Assembly (NCBI GenBank): GCA_963921425.1
Contig: OY992835.1
Span: 1,922,001-1,986,000, forward strand
Reading direction: 5' to 3'
Origin: Dryas octopetala
Taxonomy: Eukaryota > Streptophyta > Magnoliopsida > Rosales > Rosaceae
DNA: 64,000 bases
Notes under the pieces: generated by a model
What the model was told of the DNA's origin: nothing
The model's database searches: none
Seen by the model: the letters and a program-made list of their open reading frames with translations, nothing else
Translations under genes and position numbers: made by a program
In this document: piece after piece, positions 38,601 to 50,083 of the stretch
How the letters are laid out: each line of letters starts with the position of its first letter
Numbering within the stretch: position 1 is the first letter of the stretch

Positions 38601-38957
38601 TTCTCATGGGTGTTTTCCATTGGCAACCCATTTGAAAAATGATATTTTTGGTTTAATCCTTTTGTAAACTTATGTGGGTTTTACTTATAGTTTGGTAAGT
38701 CCCTTTTCTGGGGTGCTAATTTAATTATTCCACCCTAGCGAGTTGGTTAATTTTATTTACTTATTTAGTTTGATCTTACTATTTCCCTAAAAGATCTTGT
38801 TGTGTAATGAGTACTCTGATCCAATCCAGCCTATTTAAATAAAAAAGGCTCAACGTTTCTTGAGTGTCTTGGAAAATTAATGTCGCTTAATTTGTATTAA
38901 TTCCTCGAGATATTTAAGAAAAGTCTCTGTTGCATACCCGGGGTTTAGGGTGTGACA
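35614..38957 (-). mobile_element. Gypsy-type LTR, 3.3 kb, probably solo
   Basis: Bounded by TGTGACGCCCCGAAAC and GGGTTTAGGGTGTGACA, i.e. TG...CA ends typical of gypsy LTRs. It shares many blocks with 57460-60322, such as GATCTAAACCAGATAG and CTGCACTCACAAGAGTACAG. The related copy starts TGTAAAGCCCGAAAATTC on the minus strand, which suggests a minus-sense LTR. A TCTC-rich leader-like tract is at 38230-38254. No matching pol is attached. No clear target duplication, perhaps because the left side sits in a CT microsatellite. Confidence 0.6.
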
Positions 38958-39303
38958 ACTGCTGTGGAAAACCTTTTCCAGGAATATGTGGGAGATCAGG
39001 GCAGGCACCGAAGGTTGAAATACACTTTGTTGTTCACGGAAAATCTTGGATTATGAATATCCAACGAAGTTCTGACAGCCGGATTTTACCATGTTTTCTG
39101 GCGAGGATTACAAGATCCCATCCATTGAGCATATTGTGAGGTTCACGGCCGAATGCGGAGAGCATGCCAGAGATGAAGCTCTGAAGATGCGTATGTTTGT
39201 CTCTTCGCTCACAAGTGCTGCCTTCAAGTGGTTCATGACTTTACGGCCATACACAATAGCCGCTTGGAGAAAGCTTGATAATGTCTTCCAATCATTTATG
39301 TGA
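38958..39303 (+). mobile_element. Ty3/gypsy gag fragment
   Basis: Plus-strand frame (39091-39303) with FSGEDYKIPSIEHIVRF and SAAFKWFMTLRPYTIAAW, the capsid-like gag core of plant Ty3/gypsy elements. The rest of the element is absent. It abuts the LTR at 35614-38957. Confidence 0.65.
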
Positions 39304-39439
39304 TTATTATATATGGACTGTTTGTTCTTGTTTTTGCTCTTATAGTAGAAACTGGGGGCATATATGTTCATTAAATTTCTACTTTATAAGTGGCTTAGTG
39401 AGACCTTTGATTAGTGGGAGCTAAATGTTTTGTAAACTT

Positions 39440-40688
39440 AAGGGTTAATGCTCACTTATGGACGTGAAATACGTACTAATTAGAGACAAACTTAAAGAAG
39501 GGCAAATTATGGTTGAACACATTGACAATAAGTCAATGATTGCTGACCCGCTTGCTAAGTCTTTGTCTATAGGAGTTTCTCAAGGAACATGTTACCAGAA
39601 TGAGAGTTTTATAGTCTTTTGATGCTGTAGACTTGTGTTTATTCTTTTATCAAACTTTTGATTAATTTTAAGTTCTTGATCGTATACTAATTTTTTCAGA
39701 GATATTGTTAAAGTGCAATTCTAGATTAAACATCATTTGTCAGTTTATTATCATGATTTCAATTTTATCTCAAGAACCTTATTCTATTTTTGTAACCGTT
39801 TTTCAAAAATATAATTTTTTATTTTGAAATAGCTATTTGGATGTTGTTGTTTGGTTTTGTTGAATGACAAATTTTGGAATGTAGTTTCATTTTGAAACTT
39901 ACAGGCTTCTTTGAAGCAATTAAGGCAGATTCTATTTAGATCTTAAGGTGGACTAATGTGCATCAAGTTTGAATCACTTAAGGAAGCACATTGTTTGCAT
40001 GTTTTATACTAGTGGCTTGGTTGATTATTTGTTTACATTGGTGGTCATAGGATGCTTGCTTTTTCAGTACTGCAAGATCTTTTCTATGGTTCCATGTTAA
40101 ACCAATAATTGATTAAATCACATTTAGGTTTTGTCTTTTGCAACTCATTTGATCACTAAGGATTTTTGGTCTATTCTTTATAGTGTACTTGTTGAGCATT
40201 ATAATTAGTCTAAGTGAGGGAATGTAAGAATTCTTTATGGACTAATCATCTTGTATTAGGATACAACAACTCATCATAATTTATAGTCCATGAAAGAGTT
40301 GTAATAGACTAGTCTAGATGTTGCTTGACACGTGATGATTATGTTTTAACAAGTAATAAAGGGCCTAATAAGTAGGATTATTGAAGTCCTAATTGAACAT
40401 GAATAAGGAGTTCTTATTGCAGTGAGTGTTTGATTAGAGATAGAAGTAAGACCTTTATGGGAGGACTCTAATCTTAGCACCACTATATAAGGACAAGTCC
40501 CTGCTCTCACAATAATAACTTGCAAAATATTTTCAGCACCATATTGAGTTGCACTAAGGATTGTAGAGAGGAGAAGACTTATTTACTATGGCATCATGTA
40601 AGTGTTCTGGTCTTTATTTAGTTATTCAATTAATCATATTGAGTGTGTTTCTTGATGTTTGTGAGCTATGAAAAATATATGGTTAACA
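39440..40688 (+). mobile_element. Ty1/copia 3' remnant with LTR
   Basis: Near 39450-39610 the plus strand encodes the copia RNase H tail: IRDKLKEGQIMVEHIDNKS, then IADPLAKSL. About 0.6 kb later a purine-rich AGTGAGGGA precedes TGTAAGAATTC, which opens a probable LTR (40223-40688) holding a TATATAAGGA promoter word and ending GGTTAACA. Only the 3' end is left in the window. Broken, age uncertain. Confidence 0.6.
40223..40688 (+). repeat. Probable copia 3' LTR
   Basis: 466 bp, TG...CA ends, with a purine tract just upstream and a TATATAAGG word near 40485. No partner copy in the window, so the ends rest on motif alone. Confidence 0.55.
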
Positions 40689-41300
40689 GCACATTCTAAA
40701 TGCGTTTGACACAACATACATCATCTTGTTGGGGTTCATGTTTTAAACAACATTTCTTCAAATCTTTCAAAAAAATTAACATAATTTAATTATATATAAC
40801 AGAACCTAAACCCTAATAAAGTGGAACCCAGATCAGTCGATATAAATATGTAATCATTTCAATAATCATACATTCCTTTGTGGGTTCTTGAATCGAACAT
40901 AAGGTCACAAAGATTGGATCTGGGAAAACTAAGAAAAAAAATTGGATCTTTGAAATACCTTCGTAGGGCAGCCACAGTCGACTTCTAGGGTTCGTATAAT
41001 AGCACGTGGGGCAGCGTTGATTCTTCACGGCCTAGTTGTAGATGTGGACGATATAATGATTGACGGTGGTTCGGTGAAGTATCTGTGGCAAGAAAACGGC
41101 TATCGGAGTTTGGAAGGCGAAGAAAGTGGAGGAAAAGCAAATTATCGATTTTCTAGTCTACCTATGGAATTCTCGGTCTACATATGATATAGATATAATG
41201 GGTATTTTGGTCCGAAAAATTGTAAAAGGGTTAAAAATGTAAGTTTTGGAGAGGGAGGGTCAAAAACGCTCATTTGATATTAAAACGGATTATTAAATTA
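40689..41300. other. Left edge of the gene island, no gene assigned
   Basis: Minus-strand text at about 40960-41150 looks like a 5' exon (CTTTTCCTCCACTTTCTTCG, then AACCCTAGAAGTCGAC, then a donor-like GAAGGTATTTC), but no protein is recognisable. It could be a decayed gene start, or a transposon-captured exon. Confidence 0.3.
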
Positions 41301-41308
41301 AATTACCC

Positions 41309-41315
41309 TATAAAT
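41309..41315 (+). promoter_or_regulatory. Possible TATA box of the AXY9-like gene
   Basis: TATAAAT in CCCTATAAATTTG, about 300 bases before the start codon. A CA-rich stretch near 41420-41440 would be a suitable start of transcription. Assigned by position only. Confidence 0.35.
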
Positions 41316-41621
41316 TTGATATATCTGGCATTATTGATTTGTCTTGTAAAAAACCCACAAATATGAAATAGGCACAAGTCTTTGTTAATTTCTATTGTCT
41401 GCAATTCAACCCCGAAATATCACTTCACACAACTCTTACAAGACGCGCTGTTCTTGTTGTCGTCGTGGTCGTTGGTGATACGTTCCTTTCAGACTCAAAG
41501 AAAAAGTAATAGTCAATTTGTTGTAGCAATGACTTAGAGCTCAATTTGCAAGGCCTTGAATTGGTCGTCGATCAGATGTTGGGGAAGAGAGAGAAATCTA
41601 TAGATTGATGAGAAGAATATT

Positions 41622-42701
41622 ATGTTGGGAGCAGTGCAATTGGGAGTGTTGGCGGCGTGCGTAGTGGTGTTGGTCCCAATGGGCATGGCGGGTTGGCATC
41701 TCAGCCGCAACAAAATGCTCTTCTTCAGCGGCGCCCTCTTCATCACTCTCGCCATCGGCGTCCACCTCACCCCTTACTTCCCTTCCGTCAACGACTTTGT
41801 CACCTCCGTCTCCTCTGTCGTCGTCTTCGAAAACCGCCGGGATTGCATTTCCCACCTCCACGACGTCGTTTGGGATGTCACCCAGTCCCCCAATTTCAAC
41901 CCTCTCGACAACAACTCGGTCAATTACGACAAGTCGTGGAGCTGGACCGCCTCCGCCTCTGTTTTTGCTTGTGGGTTTCAGAAACTGGGTCGTTCCGACG
42001 CCTCCGATTTGCTTAACGGATCTTGGGTTGTGGTGGCAGGGGACTCTCAAGCAAGGTATGTGGCGCTTTCTTTGTTGAGTCTTGTTTTGGATTCAGAGCG
42101 TGTGGAGAAGGTTAGGAATGATCTGTTTAAAAGGCATAGTGATTATCAGATTGTGGTGGGTGAGTTTGGGATGAGACTGGATTTCATTTGGGCTCCTTAT
42201 GCTGTTAATTTGACTAATTTGGTGATGGGTTTCAAGCGAAATCGAAATTACCCAGATGTGTTGGTCATGGGTTCTGGGCTATGGCATATGCTTCATTTCA
42301 CCAACGCATCAGATTTTGGTGTTTCATTGAAATCACTACGGAGTCGTGCGGTTTCTTTGCTGCCATTTTCGCCCGAGCCTGCAATGGGATCAGTGCCGGC
42401 CAGATCGCCGCACTTGTTCTGGATTGGCATGCCGACGTTGATAAACTCGATGCTGAATACGGAGGAGAAGAGGGAGAAGATGACTGACGCATTGCGTGGT
42501 GAATATGATAAACAGCTTCACAAAAGTAAGCTTTTGCGCCAATCCGGAGGACCCCTTTTGTTGCTGGATATCGAGTCCTTGAGTTGGAATTGTGGGGTTC
42601 GTTGTACGGTGGATGGAATGCATTATGATTTGCCTGTTTACGAAGCTGCGGTTCATATCATGCTAAATGCATTGCTTATCGAATCTCATCAGAAGATTTG
42701 A
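41622..42701 (+). CDS. AXY9: AXY9-like putative polysaccharide O-acetylation protein
   Basis: A one-exon gene for 359 residues. Two hydrophobic segments (residues 5-24 and about 32-49) suggest a Golgi membrane anchor. A lumenal domain follows with VVVAGDSQAR (GDS at 140-142) and CTVDGMHYDLPV (DxxH at 331-334), the Ser and His/Asp motifs of the TBL/PMR5-like GDSL esterase family; possible N-glycan sites are N132, N196 and N228. Length and motifs fit Arabidopsis AXY9 (At3g03210, known for wall polysaccharide acetylation, including xyloglucan). The first ATG (41622) is used because the anchor begins right there. The 5' half is GC-rich relative to its surroundings, as real coding sequence. It converges on the expansin gene at 46.3-50.1 kb. 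The exact biochemical step is not settled for the family. An ordinary TBL member is unlikely because the TBL-type PLPPXXDLE... region is absent and the size is small. Confidence 0.85.
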   Translation: MLGAVQLGVLAACVVVLVPMGMAGWHLSRNKMLFFSGALFITLAIGVHLTPYFPSVNDFVTSVSSVVVFENRRDCISHLHDVVWDVTQSPNFNPLDNNSVNYDKSWSWTASASVFACGFQKLGRSDASDLLNGSWVVVAGDSQARYVALSLLSLVLDSERVEKVRNDLFKRHSDYQIVVGEFGMRLDFIWAPYAVNLTNLVMGFKRNRNYPDVLVMGSGLWHMLHFTNASDFGVSLKSLRSRAVSLLPFSPEPAMGSVPARSPHLFWIGMPTLINSMLNTEEKREKMTDALRGEYDKQLHKSKLLRQSGGPLLLLDIESLSWNCGVRCTVDGMHYDLPVYEAAVHIMLNALLIESHQKI

Positions 42702-45403
42702 TTTGAAGTTTTATTTCCTGTTCCTGCTTGGAGGTTCAATTTCGTACAGAGCTTTTGATTATTGTGAGAGGTTTGTTGGCTTCTTTCTTCCCTTATCTTG
42801 TATCTTTGGTTTCTGCCAGGTTTTCTCTCTTGGCCTCTGATTAACTCAGAGTAGATTTTCTGTGATATAGTAATTGATATTGAAATTCATTTGTATCTCC
42901 TTTCCACCTATATGAAGATTGAATATACTTACATCCACTTGTATTCTGTATTTCATGCTCAGACAATTCACATCCATTGTTGATGTGAAACAATTTAGGG
43001 AAAAGATGTACCTGGATAGAAAATACTTGTCGTTTCTCTTTTCCCCCTTTTTGTATATGATAGCAGACATGAAATTTATTTCTGATTCACTTATGGTGTG
43101 TAATCAGTGTTGCCTTTAATCTGGACTGAATTCTGTGGTTTTGCAGCATATCTAGGTGATGCTAATTAGCATATGGGTCCTTCACCTTTCTGCTATTTCT
43201 TGTTACTTGTGTTCTGTTTTTATTCTTAAGAAACTCAATGCCGATGAGGCTTGTTTGCAAGGTTTATGGACTTGGAATTCATAAAAATAGCTGCATCCTT
43301 TAACATAATTTATTATAAGTGGCACCTAAATTGTATTGGCATAAGGAAATTTTATAAGATAGCTTAATAGTTATAATGTTGCTTTGTAAGGATCACTAGC
43401 TGCACCTTCCAAAATATACAATGGATCCATTGTGGGCTATACTCCAGCTGTACAACAACCCAAGAGTTTTTTATGGCTTTTATTGTGATGCACCTAGAAG
43501 TCAGTCTTTAATATCTTTTATTGAGTCTTCTACACTTTTATTGTAATGGGAAACCTAGAACGTATAGTTGTTAATATCTTGTTACTATTTTTTTAAGCTT
43601 ATGAACTTATGACCAGTTGCCACAATAATGAACTTATGACCCAAGCTTAAAATTGTGCTAGTTTTTTGTAAATTCAAGATCTGTCCCTGCACATTCAAAC
43701 ACAATAAAATGTTAAAATGACTATTAAAATAACCTTAACTATAGGCTATTGAGTACACTATCTTTAATATCACATCAAATCATCTCATCTGGTGCCATGC
43801 ACTGTCCCTACCTTTTAGAAATTCCTAAATTGTGATATATGGAAATTACCAAGAAGAAAGCACATAAACCCTTGTTTACATCAATTGCTCTTTGTAACAT
43901 GATTTTTAGTTATTATGAAATGTCCATTGGTAATGTGTAGATCTTATATAATGTAGCTGAAGTTTACTTCATCTTTTTAATTAATTAATTATTAACAATA
44001 TAAGCAACACGATGTGCGTAGGGCAGGGCTGTGCCCTGTCCCTGGCTATTTGTACCCTGGTTATTTGTACATCATGAATGACAGACTTCTCATCAGTCTC
44101 TGAGGTTCAGAAACACCATGCATGGCTGATGGGACTCACTGTTTGCTAGATTAGATTGTTCTAAAAGAATATCTTGTTTTTCTTTTCCATTCTGTTAAAT
44201 TGAGTCATGATCTATGAACAATGTTGATATTGGTTTTTGAGATGGCAAAAAAGAAAATTTTTAGGACCAGAAGAATTGAAGTAATATTCAACTCTCACTA
44301 ATACAAGCACAATAAATAGTATAAGTATTTTACTGAGTGTAGCCTTTAGGTGCATCCTCTATCCTTCATCCCTGGTTCTCTTAGTGATGGGAAAAGGAGA
44401 AATCTTGGGTGTCCAAATTATTTTTAAAGCTTGGGTTCTGATCATTGATTTCTATGCTGCAAGACATGCTTCAGAGAGATTTGGAAACAAGGGTCTTTGC
44501 GTTTGTCTGATAGGTTCTCGTCCTTGTTTATGTGATGTTGTTTTGCTCATCACTTGTTATATAGGTTAATTGTTTTCCAGGAGTAACACAATATATATGG
44601 GAACGATTCTTGGTGGGAAACTAAGCAGGTTCCTTGATAAATTACACTTGTTTGGTTATATCTCTTGTTTAAGTTTCTCGCTATCATGCATCTACTCATA
44701 GTGATGCAATGATTTTTCTTATACTGATACTTGGGATTGAATTCAAATCCATGTCTTTTTACTTTTTGGCTTCTACGATTGCAATGTGTTTGGAATGAGA
44801 AGACTTCTTTAGAGACATAGGTTTGTTCATTTGAGTAGAATGAATTTCTAAATGAAAAGTATAGTGGTTATAGTTGGAGGCTGGGGAAGGGGGATTTTCT
44901 GCGTACCTTGTATGGAATGGTAGAGACAAGAATAGCATCAATAACTGTTAAATCACTGTCTTTTTTTTTTTGGGCCTCGTGAGTGTTAAATCGCTGTTAA
45001 GAATGATCAAAAGTTAGAATCCTTTGCTTAGTTAATTGCTCAAAGGTTTTGATTTTGATTATGAACTTGGCAGTCAGTGTACAGTGAAGAATATGCTGCA
45101 TAATAGTGTGCGGGAGTCTTGAGTTGTTTTAAATATTGGTACTAAGTTATTTTTGTTTTCCCAAAGGATGGCTAAGCACCAAGTCTGGGTGGTTAACACC
45201 TTGCATTTTTTTGGAATTCATTTCATTGGTGCAGTCTTCTTTGCAATTCAACAGCTTTTGGATTAAGTACATAATATTAGTTCGTGAAAGCTAAAATCAT
45301 TCCAAATGGCAGATGGGCAATTCATAATTGTCAATGCGTTCTGGTGTTTCAGGGGGTTATTCTCTAATTTCATACTCACTTTACCAAAAGAAAAAAAATA
45401 TAC

Positions 45404-45439
<36 letters not shown>

Positions 45440-46295
45440 CAGAGTTTAGGGTGTGGACGAATCGGCTCTTGTTGATTTACTCAGTATATCACTATATCCT
45501 CTTGATAAATTTTGCATATTCCCATAAAAATAATAATAAAAAACCAATGTTTTTGGTAGTCATGACTCATGGGCAAATTTTTAGTTCTTAAGAGTATTTG
45601 GATGCAAAAATTTATAATAAAAATTTTTATTTCAAATACTCGGGGAGGGAGAAAAAGAAAAAAAAAAAAAAAAACAGCAATTTCCTTTTACCTTTTTGAA
45701 AAAGATTAGATAAGGGTAGCATGTATTATTAACTATTAAAGAAGCTTAACAAAACAAGGTATTCAATCGAGACAGCCACCACCCCAAAAAGAGAAACCAA
45801 GCAATTGATCAGCACTATCGAATCAGACTCCATATTAAGGCAAAGTCAGCATACAAAAAGATCCCCAACCCTCTTCTCATTTCTCGCCACTTCAACTTCA
45901 GCAACCAAGCTATCAGCATACTTAAGCCCCCAACACACCAACGTACACCTTCACCCTGCCATAGTGGAATCACCATTTTGATCCCTGCAGAAACCCCAGT
46001 AGTTCTGTCCGAATCCCTATCTCAGTTCATCTTCCCCACTCCTGTGGCTGGTCTCACCCAACAACTCCCGAACCTTAAGCATCCCAGTTCACTTTATGGG
46101 GCTTTTTAATAATTAAGCTTTGACATAAGATCTTTCTACAATAACATCAACCGCAATCTAACTATATTCCCCCGCAAAAGAAAAAAATAATAATCAACAT
46201 AACCAGCATTCTTTACACCCTCTTCCACCCCAATTTGGAAAGAAAACCTGAAAAAACAATGGTCCCTTTTACACTATTTCTTCTAAATGGTACTT
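42702..46295. other. Intergenic region and 3' UTRs between the convergent genes
   Basis: The first few hundred bases are probably AXY9-like 3' UTR and the last few dozen the expansin 3' UTR. No other gene is supported; a TA microsatellite and A-runs (45655-45674) are the only marked features. Confidence 0.55.
45400..45436. repeat. (TA)n microsatellite
   Basis: Imperfect TATACATATGTA followed by about 12 TA units, intergenic. Confidence 0.9.
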
Positions 46296-49200
46296 TTAAG
46301 ACTCAAACTGCTTCCCTTCAAAGGTTTGCCCATAGTTCCAAGCCTTGGGAGCGACGTTGTAAGATGCAACTGTGAGCCCGTCGCTGCTAGTGACCTCGAA
46401 CGAAAGTGGTTGGTTCTTCAAATCAGCATTTATATGCCAATTTTGGCCCCAATTCCGTCCCATTGGAAGCCAGCCAGTTCTTGAACCCTTGATCTTCACT
46501 GCAACTATGTCTCCAGAACCAGCAACATTGGTGATAAGCACTGAAATAAAGATACTAGAACCATCTATGGTAAAGCGAATTCCTCCTTCCTTTCTACACT
46601 TAATCCTGTTTGAAACAAAATTAACAAGAATAAGAGAAAAAAAAAAAAAATACATTTCAGGATGACACAAGGCAATGGCCTGCTGTAAGCATGCTATAGG
46701 TTTTGATATCCAATAAATGGGGGATCACAGGTCAGAGATTCAAGAATATATGCAAAATAGTACAACTGAAAGTGCCAACCCAACCTTGAACTCTCTTACA
46801 TGCATACATGCACATGCACGCAAGCATGCACGCATGCACAAACACAGACACTGATTTTTTCATAAAGAATGATTGATAACCCATTCTTAGCCTCTTAAAG
46901 TTTATCTGTGTTCCTAAGAAACTAAAGATTTCAGGAAAACAAAGGTAAGCTAGGTATAAGTTATAGTTATACCATATAACTTCCTGTAGACATTTTTAGA
47001 GCAATTAATCTACCTGACCTCAAGAGCTACATGTTGATCCAGACCTTGAAAACAAAAGTTAAAGCTAGGTTTTCAACAACTAGACAAAGCCTACTTAAGA
47101 CTCACAAATCTTATTTGTCAGGATTGCCCCTTTTTTATGTTTAAAAAAATTTCCTAGAAATGGGCCTTTCCATTCCAGTCTAGTATTTGCATTGTTGACA
47201 AATGAATGCAATTCTGGACAATATTTACTGATTGTCCTGTAACCATCTGCCTATTTGAGTCACATGAGGTCAGATGTCCATTTGTGTGGTGACATGCCAT
47301 GCATGGATGTGGCGAAATGCCACAAAATCATGACTAGTATGTGTGAATCTTGTTCTATCAAACATGTCTCAGGAAACCTGTGTCATCTTTGTATTCCATA
47401 AAGATTCTTAATTTGATTATTGCCACCTTGTCATCATAGTATTCGTTAAGATTCGTATTTGTCAAGGCCACCTTGGTATCCTATAAGAACACCATATGCA
47501 ATCACATACAGCTATACAGCTTTAAATTCAAACTCAAAAGTTGTCATGCACACCCCTGATCAAGTAATCAGCAGCTAATCAGAATCACGCACCAATTTGC
47601 AAATACCGTAATGCCATGTTATGCATCAAGATTAATTCATTTGATTCTTAGACGCAAACCATATTTTAAAAACAATATCAACCTCAAATCATCAAAAAAC
47701 TTCTCCAAATAAGAAAAGTCTACAAGCTTCAAAAATACAGCTTTGTAGTCACACATAAGTACCTCAGCAGTTTCCTGAAGATGTAGGAGGAAACCCTTGC
47801 CTACTTGTGTGGTGGGATTTAAATTCTAAAAACTTGTGGTTTTAAAGGCATTGGTTTATAAAACATAATTTAAGGATTTGTAGAATAAAAGGGTGCAAAA
47901 GATAGATAAAAAGGGTAAAGAAGAGCTGGCGGCTAGAATTCTGGGATAGCATCTGAATTAGGGATTTTGGGACTGTTTTGGAAAGACATTTGAAGGCTTA
48001 ACAATGGGGTTTGAGGGTGTTTATTTGGGGATAAAGGAAGACTTATTAGGAGGCAAAGAGCCAAGAAGAGCAAGTCAAAAGGGTGTCTGACTACAAAATA
48101 AGAAATAAAAGAAAAAAGAGAGCCCTGGTAGACATACCTTCAATAAACCAAACATTAATTTTACTAATAAACTATCTAAAAACAATCTATAAATAAACTG
48201 TAGCATGTCTTCATCGATCCCAAAACCTCTTCTAATAGGATGGGCATAGGATTAGGATTAGGACTAGGACTAGGACTCCTAAAAAACCCAAAAAACACAA
48301 ATGAAGAAAAGAAAAAACCTCAAATGCCCAAAGTAAAAGCTCATCAGCCTAACTAGACTCAACAACTTACTAAAATAAGAATCGCGCCCAGGATTATTGC
48401 CCTTGTCCAGATATCACGGAATCAACAAAACAGGAATACGAAGTAAAATAGATACTAACATTCTAGTGAACCGCCATGGTCTTGGGCTTATACAGAGTAT
48501 AAGTTTTCTCTAACCCTTAATAAGTTTTGCTAGTGTATTGTTCTGAAAAACATAAGCTATTAGGATAAGGAATAAGCTATTAAGATATGGGATAAGCTAT
48601 TAGGATATGGGAGAAATTCTCTTTTAAGCATGAGAAATGAGCAGACTTACAGATATTCAGACTTAGAATCATTGTATTGCAAAGCACCTATTAAAATACC
48701 CTATTGGAAAGGTGCATCATTGTATTGCAAAGCACCTATTAAAATACACGATAACATGTGGATCTCTCCCCACCACTAGAGGGCCAACATGTTGCAATTA
48801 CAGATATTCAGACTTAGAATCTCATGCTCTAATACATGATAACTATTGTTAGTAAACCATTAATCTTAAAACTTATGCTGTTAGATATGGATCAATTTTA
48901 TATTCTAACCACACTATTATTGCATAGAACTCTTTAGGGTGATCCAGATCAACATTCAGTGTTTTATACTCTTGAATCATCTTTGTTTTCATGTTATTAT
49001 CTTTCAAAACTCTGAAGTTATACATTAATAATCAGTTAGAAGATGGTGATAACCTGTGTGGTATGGTTTTCCAAATGCCAACACCGCAAGAGGCATATTT
49101 GAGGGGGGAAATACGGGCAAAAAGAATTTGTAACATAAGAACCCTACCCTCGAGGAAATTTTGCATGAGTCCCATATATGTGACATCAGTCTCACAACAT

Positions 49201-50083
49201 GAATGTGGGTCCCTAATACATGTTGTAAGAGGGAGATCATAAATGACGGACTCAAACATATAATTTTTGGGTGGTACTCTCAAAACAACCTTAAGTCAGC
49301 AATATAAAAGTTGAGAACTAGGGAGAAAAAGTATCGCAACGTGAGGAGCAAGCTAGACAAAAAGAAAAGAAACAAATTTAAGCTTATTGTCAGTGTCGTT
49401 TAACGTGCTTCCAAAACAGAGCATGTTCCATGAAAATAGCTAAATTAAAGCACACGTGAATACGTGATGTGAGTGATGACTTGTACCCATGAGTATTAAT
49501 TAACAAACAAGTAATTACTAAATATGAAAGAGTAAAGTAGAAGCCAAAGCTATGAAAAAGAAGGACAATAAAACTTGAATGAGAAGACAAAGCTAAGCGA
49601 AGCTAACCTGCGATACTGGACGGGCATATTACCAGCCTTCCAAATAGCGATCTTCTCGAAGGCCTCGATTGGCAGCACAAAGTGCTTATTCGGAGGATTG
49701 CAGCGGCCCCCACCCTCCGCCGTGAAGCCGTAGTTGGGCGCGCAGAAGTTGGTGGCCGTCACGATAATCGAGGTCCCCGGAATGCACCACCGCATGTCGT
49801 CCACGCAGCGCAGTTCGAAGCACGCGCCGCAGATCTGGCCCCTCTCGAAGATCGTCTCGCTCAGCCCCACCGTGGCCATTCCGTAGCCAGCCTTCACCAG
49901 GTCGCCGTAGCCGCACGCGCCGCCCACCGCGTCGCGGGGGTCGGAGGCGGCGTAGTAGGTGGCTCGTGCAGGTTGCCAGTCGTAGACGGAGGTGGAAGTA
50001 GATGGCGAAGGCAAGTGGGAGATGGCGGTGGAGGCTGCTGTGAGTAGGAGGAGGAGAACCACTGTTAGAGTTGGAGGTGACAT
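46296..50083 (-). CDS. EXPA13: Alpha-expansin, EXPA13 type (two exons)
   Basis: Minus-strand gene for 261 residues: exon 1 is 50083-49608 and exon 2 is 46605-46296, joined by GT (49607-49606) and AG (46607-46606). The junction restores [14 protein letters not shown] in frame. The start at 50083 is chosen because a signal peptide (residues 1-21, [13 protein letters not shown]) follows at once; an ATG 35 codons upstream adds a charged, non-signal leader. Residues 35-150 form the GH45-like domain 1 with its cysteines (C57, C85, C88, C93, C100, C114, C128); residues 165-261 form the binding domain with [13 protein letters not shown] at 204-216. Expansins loosen walls non-enzymatically at acid pH in the apoplast. 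The usual HFD motif reads HFV here (134-136). Wording such as [11 protein letters not shown] and [17 protein letters not shown] is EXPA13-like. Exon 1 is strikingly GC-rich. Confidence 0.93.
46606..49607 (-). other. Single 3.0-kb intron of the expansin gene
   Basis: Begins GTTAGC and ends CAAACAG on the minus strand. Expansin introns are usually a few hundred bases. Inside: a GCATGCACG-rich simple stretch near 46798-46840, a 32-bp direct duplication (48668-48747), and a TGTAAG-free, AT-rich remainder. A block at about 49040-49290 may be a repeat, but I could not identify it. Confidence 0.85.
48668..48747. repeat. 32-bp direct duplication, 48-bp period, in the intron
   Basis: ATCATTGTATTGCAAAGCAC followed by CTATTAAAATAC occurs at 48668-48699 and again at 48716-48747, unchanged by eye. 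Short AAGCTATTAGGATA-like repeats lie just upstream (48555-48612). Confidence 0.85.

Noticed and set aside
41598-42050. Antisense frame of 150 codons over the AXY9-like gene
   Set aside because: Shadow of the GC-rich coding strand; the plus frame has the conserved GDS and DxxH motifs.
44384-44569. 61-codon frame in the intergenic region
   Set aside because: Short, no conserved feature, no splice or promoter context.
49682-50047. Antisense frame of 121 codons over expansin exon 1
   Set aside because: Shadow of a GC-rich exon whose minus frame is a clear expansin.
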